Below, piece after piece: positions 1-5,197 of a DNA stretch of 7,488 nucleotides. Where the stretch lies: assembly GCA_005885085.1 (NCBI GenBank), contig VAXY01000093.1, forward strand, positions 1,463 through 8,950, in the 5' to 3' direction. Under the pieces are notes generated by a model, which saw nothing but the letters and a program-made list of their open reading frames with translations, was not told the DNA's origin and made no database searches. The stretch's first letter is position 1. Every line of letters starts with the position of its first letter. Position numbers and translations under genes: made by a program. Source of the stretch: Actinomycetota bacterium (GTDB taxonomy: Bacteria; Actinomycetota; Thermoleophilia; Gaiellales; Gaiellaceae).

Positions 1-290
1 CCGGCACTGTCATCTCGGCAAGCCTGGGCCGGCTCGTCGTCAACGTCGCAACGTCGCAGGCCTGGCCGTCCGGGTTGACGCTCACGAAGCTGAATCGGCA
101 GATCGCGCTCTCGGTCCCCGATACAACGCTCGTGCAGACGCTGGCGCCGATCCTCCGCACGATCGCGAACGTCACGCTCGCGACCAAGGGCGAGAAGGTC
201 GTCGTCTGGACCCAGCCAGCGTCCGCGTCGCTGAAGGCGCAGCGCGCGGATGACGGCGTGCTCAGCTCGGCGTTGATCCAGCTCGGCTAG
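1..290 (+). CDS. C-terminal fragment of an unrecognised protein (5' end outside window)
   Basis: The frame is open from the first complete codon at position 3 to a TAG at 288-290, giving 95 residues with no stop. A TTG at 75 could serve as a start, but the same frame stays open to the window edge and reads sensibly before it (GTVISASLGRLVVNVAT), so this is more likely the tail of a longer protein. The segment alternates short hydrophobic stretches with Thr/Ser/Ala-rich ones, has a single short basic patch (ATKGEKVVVW) and contains no cysteine. It has no transmembrane helix of convincing length. I recognise no family or motif. It converges on the minus-strand hydratase across a gap of 94 bases. 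It is probably a genuine gene end, because GC-rich third positions persist throughout, but its function cannot be assigned from this fragment. Confidence 0.55.
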   Translation, partial: GTVISASLGRLVVNVATSQAWPSGLTLTKLNRQIALSVPDTTLVQTLAPILRTIANVTLATKGEKVVVWTQPASASLKAQRADDGVLSSALIQLG

Positions 291-358
291 CCAGGACCCC
301 CACAAGCGCCGTCGTCAATCCCGGCGTGAAGGTGAGCACGCCTGAATCCGCGGCCCGC

Positions 359-384
359 GGCGGCGGGAAGCGCGAACCGCCGCC
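359..384. terminator. GC-rich stem-loop in the convergent gap
   Basis: A perfect 8-bp inverted repeat (ggcggcgg / ccgccgcc) encloses a 10-base loop. It lies between the end of the left-hand gene (290) and the end of the hydratase gene (385), where a shared terminator would be expected. Neither strand has a run of T after the stem, so it is not a classical intrinsic terminator. In such GC-rich DNA, perfect 8-bp stems can also arise by chance. Confidence 0.3.
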
Positions 385-567
385 CTACCGGCCTCTGAAC
401 ACCGGCTCGCGCTTCTCGACGAAGGCGGTCAGACCCTCCTTCGCGTCCTCGCTTGAGAAGAGCTGTCCGAACGTGTCGCCTTCGGCCTCGAGGTTTGCCG
501 CGTGGTCGCCGCCGAGCGCGCGGTTCGCCAGCTCCTTCATCAGGCGCAGGGCGACCGGGCTCTTCGA

Positions 568-586
568 GGCGAGCAGGCGCCTTGTC
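568..586 (-). other. Frame-change junction in the enoyl-CoA hydratase
   Basis: Reading the minus strand, GAC AAG GCG (Asp-Lys-Ala, 586-578) ends the first homologous frame. CGC CTG CTC GCC (579-568) begins the second as RLLA. The reading frame moves on by one base, equal to a net gain of 1 or loss of 3n+2. About seven residues seem absent compared with family members, which a loss of about 20 bases would explain. Confidence 0.7.
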
Positions 587-985
587 GAGCACCGGATCAT
601 GGACGCCGTTGACCAGCCCGATGCGCAGCGCTTCGTCGGCGTCGACGAGGCGGCCCGTGAAGATCAGCTCCTTCGCGATGCCGAGCCCGCACACGCGTGC
701 GAGCCGCTGCGTGCCGCCCCAGCCGGGAATGATCCCGAGATTGACCTCCGGCTGGCCGAGCTTCGCGGTCGCGGACGCGTAGCGGATGTCGCAGGCGAGC
801 GCGAGCTCGCAGCCACCGCCGAGCGCGAAGCCGTTGACGGCTGCGATCGTCGGCCTCGGCATCGTCTCGAGCAGGCGCCCCGCCTCGTGGCCGAGTGCGC
901 CCCACGCTTTCGCCTGCTCAACGTCGAGGCCGCTCATGTACTTGATGTCGGCGCCGGCGACGAAGGCCTTCTCACCTGCGCCGGT

Positions 986-991
986 GAGCAG
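986..991 (-). other. Probable in-frame deletion junction in the enoyl-CoA hydratase
   Basis: ELRDRL is followed directly by LTGAGEKAF. In crotonases about 13 residues normally lie here: the rest of a helix, an acidic turn and the strand leading into LTG. Their absence would remove the beta-strand that precedes the oxyanion-hole AGADI segment. The frame is maintained, consistent with loss of about 39 bases. Confidence 0.6.
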
Positions 992-1092
992 GCGATCGCG
1001 CAGCTCCGTCAGCGTCCCGACGTCGAGCGCGTTCATCGCTTCCTGGCGGTCGACGGTGACGATCGCGACCGCACCCTCGCGGTCGACGCGGA

Positions 1093-1494
1093 TCAACTGA
1101 CGGGAACCTTTCCCTGGAGGAACTCGACGATCTCGCTCGTGGCGGCGCCGGGTCCGAAGACCTCGGCCACGCCCAGCTGCTTCAGCTCGTCGGAGTCCTC
1201 GCGCGGAATCGTGCCACCGACCACGACGAGCACGTCGTCGGCGCCGTTCTCCTTCAAGCCCTCGAGGATGCGCGGCACGAGCGTCATGTGCGCCCCGGAG
1301 AGGATCGAGATGCCGACGGCGTCGGCGTCCTCCTGGATCGCCGTCTCGACGATCTGCTCCGGTGTCTGGTGCAGCCCCGTGTAGATGACCTCCATGCCGG
1401 CGTCCCGAAGCGCGCGCGCGATGATCTTCGCACCGCGATCGTGGCCGTCGAGGCCCGGCTTGGCGATCACGACCCTGATCTTCCGCGCCATCAT
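1093..1494 (-). CDS. Methylmalonyl-CoA mutase, B12-binding small (C-terminal) subunit
   Basis: This 133-residue protein is the cobalamin-binding Rossmann-like half of a two-subunit acyl-CoA mutase, which pairs with the large subunit at 2151-3821 to hold adenosylcobalamin. The base-off/His-on signature DxHxxG is present as DGHDRG at residues 16-21, with His18 the predicted lower cobalt ligand. SILSGAH (63-69) supplies the SxL motif, and VVVGGTIP (90-97) supplies the GG that contacts the nucleotide tail. The length matches free-standing B12 subunits. Two ATGs lie in tandem at 1494 and 1491, and I use the first. Upstream there is only a weak GGCGG, and the preceding gene stops 9 bases before, so translation may depend on re-initiation. 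Its own TGA overlaps the hydratase TTG start. The family is certain. Pairing with the large subunit is inferred from proximity. Confidence 0.95.
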   Translation of the reverse strand: MMARKIRVVIAKPGLDGHDRGAKIIARALRDAGMEVIYTGLHQTPEQIVETAIQEDADAVGISILSGAHMTLVPRILEGLKENGADDVLVVVGGTIPREDSDELKQLGVAEVFGPGAATSEIVEFLQGKVPVS

Positions 1495-1503
1495 CCGCCG
1501 AGT

Positions 1504-2205
1504 CTACGGCCGGATGCGCTGGAACGTCAGCGTCCAGGCAGAGCGCTGATCGAGCATCCCGGCCTCGCGCGGCCCGTAGTTCGTGTGGCGGGAAGCGATC
1601 ACCCTGACCGTGAAACGCGTGATGCGGCTGCTGACGAGCGCGGCGACGGAAATGCGCTTCGGACCAGGCACGGGCCCGAGCGGAGCAGCGACCACCTCGT
1701 CGGGCTCCTGTGGGCACTCGATCCGACGCAGCCGGAGACGCAGCGGTCGAAGCGAGATCGATCCCTTCTTCATGCTCAGAAGCGTCGTGCGTGCGTCGCT
1801 GAACGTCCGCGTCGTCACGTCACAGGGCTGCGGCGTATGCGTCCCCGTCGGCCCGCACACGCGATTGAGCGTGTTCGGCCCCCTGAGCCGAACGGTGCCC
1901 GCGACCGCGCGCGCCTCGACGGTCAGGACGCGGCCCGCGGCGACCCTGACCACCGTCGCCCGGCTCGACCGGAACCGGGCAGTCCGGACGCCTTCCGAGC
2001 GCACCGACGTCTCGCAACCGCCTGACGCCACGGGCGCGGTCGTGTGATCCCAGCTTGCCGTCGCAGTGCCCGAGATCGTGAGGCGAAAGAGCGCCGGCCC
2101 AGGTGTCGCCGTCGCGCTCGCGGCCACGCAAAACAGGTCCCCTGTCAGCACTAGAAGACCGGCGTTTCCCGCCAGACTCCCCAGACCCCACGAAGCGCGT
2201 CGCAC
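1504..2205 (-). CDS. Predicted secreted protein of unknown function lying between the mutase subunits
   Basis: The 233-residue frame starts at ATG 2205 with a plausible signal peptide: Arg2-Arg3, a hydrophobic stretch around residues 15-30, and an ASATA-type cleavage site near 33. The hydrophobic core contains one Asp (23), which is unusual. The mature part opens with LTISGTATASWDH and ends with WTLTFQRIR, a beta-strand-rich style I associate with small secreted proteins of Thermoleophilia. It has four cysteines (64, 117, 128, 164), enough for two disulfides, and a basic patch near 153-161 (RPLRLRLRR). I know no family for it. The 2205 start makes the first 18 codons overlap the large-subunit gene out of frame. 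The alternative is GTG at 2151, sharing one base with the mutase TAG, which gives 215 residues but a poor signal peptide. Plus-strand frames through here look less protein-like. Confidence 0.6.
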   Translation of the reverse strand: MRRASWGLGSLAGNAGLLVLTGDLFCVAASATATPGPALFRLTISGTATASWDHTTAPVASGGCETSVRSEGVRTARFRSSRATVVRVAAGRVLTVEARAVAGTVRLRGPNTLNRVCGPTGTHTPQPCDVTTRTFSDARTTLLSMKKGSISLRPLRLRLRRIECPQEPDEVVAAPLGPVPGPKRISVAALVSSRITRFTVRVIASRHTNYGPREAGMLDQRSAWTLTFQRIRP

Positions 2206-3821
2206 ATTTCCCCCATCGTCACGTAGACCTTGGAAGCCTCGACGATCGGATGCATCAGGTTCCGGCCGTCGTGGGCTGCATCCTCCTTCAGTCGTGCCAG
2301 CGCCGACTCTACCGCGGCAGAATCGCGGCGACTACGCAGCGCCTGCACCCGGCCGATCTGCTTCTCCTCGAGCGCCGGGTCGATGCGGAGAAGCTCGAGC
2401 GGCTCCTCGTCCTCGTGCTGGTAGCGGTTGACGCCGACGACGATCCGCTGCCGCTGCTCGACCTCGTGCTGGTAGCGGAACGACGCGTCGGCGATCTCGC
2501 GCTGGAAGAAGTTCTCCTTGATCGCCGCGACGACGCCGCCGAGCTTGCGGATGCGGTCGAAGTAGTCGTACGCCTCCGCCTCGAGACGGCTCGTCAGTTC
2601 CTCCACGTAGTACGAGCCGCCGAGCGGATCGATCGTGTTCACGACCCCCGTCTCGTGCGCGATCACCTGCTGCGTCCGGAGCGCCAGGCGCACGGCGTTC
2701 TCGGTCGGGAGCGCGAGCGCCTCGTCGAACGAGTTCGTGTGCAGCGACTGCGTGCCGCCGAGCACGGCGGCGAGTGCCTCGAGCGCGGTGCGGATGATGT
2801 TCACCTCGGGCTGCTGCGCCGTCAGCGACACGCCGGCGGTCTGCGTGTGGAAGCGCATCAGCCAGGAGCGCGGATTGCGGGCGCCGTAGCGCTCGCGCAG
2901 CTCGTGGGCCCAGATCCGGCGCGCCGCGCGGTACTTCGCGATCTCCTCGAAGAAGTCCAGGTGCGCGTTGAAGAAAAACGACAGGCGGGGCGCGAAGTCG
3001 TCGACCTCGAGGCCCCGCTCGACCGCCGCCTCGATGTAGGCAAAGCCGTCGGCGAGGGTGAACGCAAGCTCCTGAGCCGCCGTCGACCCCGCTTCGCGGA
3101 TGTGGTAGCCGGAGATCGAGATCGGATGCCACAGCGGCATCTCCGCCGCACAGAACTCGATCATGTCGATCACAAGCCGCATCGACGGCTCGGGCGGGAA
3201 GATCCATTCCTTCTGCGCGATGTACTCCTTGAGGATGTCCGTCTGGATCGTCCCGCGTAGCTGCGCCCGCGGGACGCCCTGCTCCTCGCCGACGCACAGG
3301 TAGAAGGCGAGCAGCATCGCCGCGGCGGAGTTGATCGTCATCGACGTCGACACCCCGTCGAGGGGGATGCCGGCGAAGAGCGTCTCCATGTCGTCGAGCG
3401 AGTCGATCGCGACGCCCTCACGCCCGACCTCGCCGAGTGAGCGCGCGTGATCGGAGTCGTAGCCCATCAACGTCGGCATGTCGAAGGCCGTCGACAGGCC
3501 CGTCTGCCCGTGGTCGAGCAGGTACCGGAAGCGTGCGTTCGTCTCCTCGGCCGTGCCGAAGCCGGCGAACTGCCGCATCGTCCAGAGCTTGCCGCGGTAC
3601 ATCGAGGGGTAGACCCCGCGCGTGAACGGATAGACCCCGGGGTAGCCGAGGTCGCGGTCGTAGTCGATCTCGACGTTGTCCGGCGTGTAGAGCGGCTCGT
3701 TATCGAGCCCTGAGATGGTCGTGAAGAGCTCGCCCTCGCGCTCGGGCTTCGCGTCGTAGAGCTCGCGCTTCCACTCCGCCGTCCCGTCGGGGCGGGCGCG
3801 CGGGTCCTCTGTCGTGGCCAT
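2151..3821 (-). CDS. Methylmalonyl-CoA mutase, large catalytic subunit (acyl-CoA mutase large subunit family)
   Basis: This 556-residue TIM-barrel subunit of an adenosylcobalamin-dependent mutase lacks its own B12 domain, so it needs the small subunit at 1093-1494. Together they would interconvert (R)-methylmalonyl-CoA and succinyl-CoA. Recognisable stretches in order are YPGVYPFTRGVYPSMYRG (60-77), the AGFGTAEETN segment (86-95), GQTGLSTAFDMPT (105-117), MTIN (161-164), FPPEPSMR (208-215), SISGYHIREAG (235-245), APRLSFFFNAH, LGGTQSLHTNSFDEALALPT, DPLGGSYYVEELT, and a C-terminal VTMGEMCDALRGVWG. Tyr71 and Arg215 align with Tyr89 and Arg207 of the Propionibacterium enzyme, which bind the substrate carboxylate. 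His240 matches the conserved active-site His. Tyr71 and Ala112 argue against isobutyryl-CoA or 2-hydroxyisobutyryl-CoA mutase. The length is normal for free-standing large subunits. The start is ATG 3821, preceded by GTGGG but no clear ribosome-binding site. It is first in the minus-strand cluster. Confidence 0.95.
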   Translation of the reverse strand: MATTEDPRARPDGTAEWKRELYDAKPEREGELFTTISGLDNEPLYTPDNVEIDYDRDLGYPGVYPFTRGVYPSMYRGKLWTMRQFAGFGTAEETNARFRYLLDHGQTGLSTAFDMPTLMGYDSDHARSLGEVGREGVAIDSLDDMETLFAGIPLDGVSTSMTINSAAAMLLAFYLCVGEEQGVPRAQLRGTIQTDILKEYIAQKEWIFPPEPSMRLVIDMIEFCAAEMPLWHPISISGYHIREAGSTAAQELAFTLADGFAYIEAAVERGLEVDDFAPRLSFFFNAHLDFFEEIAKYRAARRIWAHELRERYGARNPRSWLMRFHTQTAGVSLTAQQPEVNIIRTALEALAAVLGGTQSLHTNSFDEALALPTENAVRLALRTQQVIAHETGVVNTIDPLGGSYYVEELTSRLEAEAYDYFDRIRKLGGVVAAIKENFFQREIADASFRYQHEVEQRQRIVVGVNRYQHEDEEPLELLRIDPALEEKQIGRVQALRSRRDSAAVESALARLKEDAAHDGRNLMHPIVEASKVYVTMGEMCDALRGVWGVWRETPVF

Positions 3822-3830
3822 CCCACGCCG

Positions 3831-3836
3831 ATTCTA
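3831..3836 (-). promoter_or_regulatory. Possible -10 element for the mutase cluster
   Basis: On the minus strand TAGAAT lies nine bases before the ATG at 3821 and is the most AT-rich hexamer in the divergent gap. A start of transcription 6-9 bases downstream would fall on or next to the ATG, giving a leaderless or nearly leaderless message. That would fit the lack of a clear ribosome-binding site. No convincing -35 hexamer is visible 16-18 bases upstream, so this remains weak. Confidence 0.25.
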
Positions 3837-3888
3837 CGGGCGGGTTTCGGCCTCCTGCCGTCCGGCTTCCCTGCCGATAGTTGCTCTC

Positions 3889-4992
3889 GTGCGCACGCTC
3901 GTTGCAGTTGTCATTTGTGGCCTCGTCATCCTGCCCGCCGGGGCGTCCGCGTCGTCGTCTCCCCCGGGGCTGGTCCGGACGGCGTCGCGTCTGTCCGGGC
4001 TGCCGGCGCGTTGGCCGGTGCAGACCGCCACCGTGCCCGCACCCCGGTACGGCACGCTCCTCGCGCGCGCGTGGAGTCGCGACTATCCATCGTCGGTTCG
4101 TCGCGCCGACGCAAGCGCCTACGCGCTGCTCGGTCTAACGACGCGGAGCGTGAGCACGCCGTCGCCCCGAGCCTGGTACGACGTCTCGGCGCATCGACTC
4201 TTCCTGCAGCGCAGGCCGGCCGCAACGCGCACCGCCGTCGTCAACGAAGTCGTGCGCGCGCTGGTCGACCAGAACTACGAGCTGCGCCGCCTCGTCGGCC
4301 TACGGGCGCGCGATCGTGACCGTTGGCTCGCGGCGCGCGGCATCGTCGACGGAACGGCGGCGCTCTCCTCCGGGCTCCGCGCCAATGCTTCGCACGGGAC
4401 TCCACTCGACCGCTTCTCGCAGCTGGAAGCGTCGGTCGGGCCCGGCCCCGGGCGGGCGTTTGCGTCCGAGCTTCGCTACCTCGGGGGAAACGCAGCCGTT
4501 GCGAGCGCGCTGCGGACGTTCCCTCAGACGACCGAGCAGCTGCTGCACATCGACAAGTTCCTCGAGCACGAGCGCGCGCTGCCCGTGCAGCTGCCCGAGC
4601 ACGCAGCGGCTGCGCTTTTGCTGTCCTCCGAGACGTTCGGCGAGCTCGACGTGCGGGACCTGTTGCAGGCGTTTCATGTCACAGGCCGGGCAAATGTCGC
4701 CGCCGGCTGGGGCGGCGGGCGGCTCGCGCTCTACGGGTCAGGCGGAGCGCACGTCGCAGCGATCGTTCTTCGCTGGGACTCGCCGGAGGACGCGCTCGAA
4801 TGGCAGGCGGCCGTGCCCCAATACGTCGCCGCCGCGTTCCCCGCAGCGGTCGCGCATACCTGCCCGCCGCTCGACCGCTGCTGGTCCTCGGGCTCGAACG
4901 AGCTCGCCGCGGGCGTCTTCGGCACGACGAGCGTCCTGGCGAGCGGACCTGAGTCCGACGCGGTCGCCGCGGCTCTGCTGACCGCGATCTAA
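3889..4992 (+). CDS. Secreted metallopeptidase-like protein with a degenerate HExxH site
   Basis: The start is GTG 3889. It gives 367 residues and a clean signal peptide (MRTLVAVVICGLVILPAGAS), cut near ASA at 19-21. An ATG at 3814 in the same frame would overlap the divergent mutase start and add a non-signal-like stretch, so I reject it. The layout matches secreted zinc-peptidase-like proteins I recall from Thermoleophilia and Chloroflexi: YDVSAHRLFLQ before the site, a helix expected to read HExVHALxDQxxxL, then a conserved acidic ExDA-like segment, TTEQLLH (214-220), GE (251-252) and AAGWGGGRLALY (271-282). Here the site is NEVVRALVDQNYEL: both zinc histidines are replaced (Asn119, Arg123) and only Glu120 remains. 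The later acidic position reads GIVDGTAAL (Asp154). Catalysis is therefore unlikely; a binding or scaffold role is possible. Cys325 and Cys331 could form a disulfide. The family link is from memory, not a search. Confidence 0.8.
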   Translation: MRTLVAVVICGLVILPAGASASSSPPGLVRTASRLSGLPARWPVQTATVPAPRYGTLLARAWSRDYPSSVRRADASAYALLGLTTRSVSTPSPRAWYDVSAHRLFLQRRPAATRTAVVNEVVRALVDQNYELRRLVGLRARDRDRWLAARGIVDGTAALSSGLRANASHGTPLDRFSQLEASVGPGPGRAFASELRYLGGNAAVASALRTFPQTTEQLLHIDKFLEHERALPVQLPEHAAAALLLSSETFGELDVRDLLQAFHVTGRANVAAGWGGGRLALYGSGGAHVAAIVLRWDSPEDALEWQAAVPQYVAAAFPAAVAHTCPPLDRCWSSGSNELAAGVFGTTSVLASGPESDAVAAALLTAI

Positions 4993-5164
4993 CCCTCAAC
5001 CGAAGCCTTAGGGTCAGCCCGCCAGTCGCCGCTCAAGACGACCCGATCCGCCAGGGCCACGAACAACCGTACCCCGGAGGGGTGATTTCACAGCAGGTTT
5101 TACGCCTTTCGAGGCTACAAATGCTCGGAGACCTGCGGGCCGACGCCGATTCCTAGCACTGGAG

Positions 5165-5184
5165 CCACACGCCCTCGCGTGTGG
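5165..5184 (+). promoter_or_regulatory. Perfect 8-bp hairpin just upstream of the ribosome-binding site
   Basis: CCACACGC and GCGTGTGG pair perfectly around a CCTC loop. The stem ends two bases before the GGAG at 5187-5190. It does not cover the ribosome-binding site, so it could insulate it, mark a processing site, or act as a weak attenuator. No T-run follows, which argues against an intrinsic terminator. Confidence 0.5.
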
Positions 5185-5186
5185 AT

Positions 5187-5190
5187 GGAG
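5187..5190 (+). promoter_or_regulatory. Ribosome-binding site fixing the surface-protein start
   Basis: GGAG lies seven bases before ATG 5198, the best-spaced Shine-Dalgarno match in the window. It decides the start, because the large open frame downstream has no other initiation codon with a comparable site, and because the residues that follow lead directly into the membrane segment. Confidence 0.65.
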
Positions 5191-5197
5191 ATCACAA

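Larger units (their letters stand above)
385..1096 (-). pseudogene. Enoyl-CoA hydratase (crotonase family), frameshifted and internally shortened
   Basis: Crotonases add water across the 2,3-double bond of enoyl-CoA in beta-oxidation. The first part (1096 to about 578) carries AGADI, GGGCE and GQPE, with both catalytic glutamates at residues 97 and 117. Their spacing of 20 equals that of Glu144/Glu164 in the rat enzyme. After LVNGVHDPVLDKA the homology moves to another frame, RLLASKSPVAL through TAFVEKREPVFRGR, ending at TAG 387-385. Joined, the pieces total about 237 residues against about 257-260 for the family. About 13 residues seem missing between ELRDRL and LTGAG, and about 7 at the frame change. 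The start is TTG at 1096, overlapping the TGA of the upstream mutase subunit by four bases, and it fits the usual family N-terminus (IRVDREGAVAIVTVDR). The rest has no premature stop and good conservation, so the damage is either recent or an assembly error. The family call is secure; the pseudogene status is not. Confidence 0.85.
4993..5197 (+). promoter_or_regulatory. Structured non-coding leader before the surface-protein gene
   Basis: This 205-base gap has no credible coding frame and holds several perfect stem-loops. They are ACCCC-GGA-GGGGT at 5071-5083; an outer stem GCAGGT/ACCTGC (5093-5098 with 5131-5136) enclosing GCCT-TTCG-AGGC (5104-5115), a UUCG tetraloop; and an 8-bp hairpin at 5165-5184. 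Weaker 5-bp pairings are gggtc/gaccc (5011-5015 with 5040-5044) and accct/agggt (4992-4996 with 5010-5014), which are mutually exclusive. The latter sits right after the previous stop and could act in termination, but it has no T-run. I compared the region from memory with c-di-GMP-I, c-di-AMP (ydaO), SAM-IV, TPP, cobalamin and glycine riboswitches and found no match to their conserved bases. No clear sigma-70-type promoter was found. A cis-regulatory RNA is inference. Confidence 0.4.

Noticed and set aside
75..290. A separate 71-residue gene starting at TTG 75
   Set aside because: The frame is open through the left edge of the window and reads like protein before position 75, so a partial longer gene is more likely.
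326..1384. Long plus-strand open frame opposite the hydratase and B12 subunit
   Set aside because: It is antisense to two clearly homologous proteins. Its translation is Arg/Ala/Ser-rich with no motif, as expected of a shadow frame in GC-rich DNA.
1288..2047. Two plus-strand open frames across the secreted-protein gene (1288-2025, 1583-2047) as alternative coding
   Set aside because: Both are Arg/Pro/Ser-rich with no signal peptide or recurring pattern. The minus frame has a signal peptide, paired cysteines and beta-strand periodicity, and it fits the operon direction.
2103..3260. 385-residue plus-strand open frame opposite the mutase large subunit
   Set aside because: It covers a highly conserved gene on the other strand, and its translation is low-complexity (Arg/Leu/Asp/Val) without family features.
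3814..3888. ATG 3814 as start of the peptidase-like gene
   Set aside because: It would overlap the mutase start on the other strand and place 25 residues before an obvious signal peptide that begins at GTG 3889.
5071..5136. c-di-GMP, c-di-AMP or SAM riboswitch before the surface protein
   Set aside because: The stems are present, but none of the conserved core sequences I know for these classes can be found, so no class is claimed.
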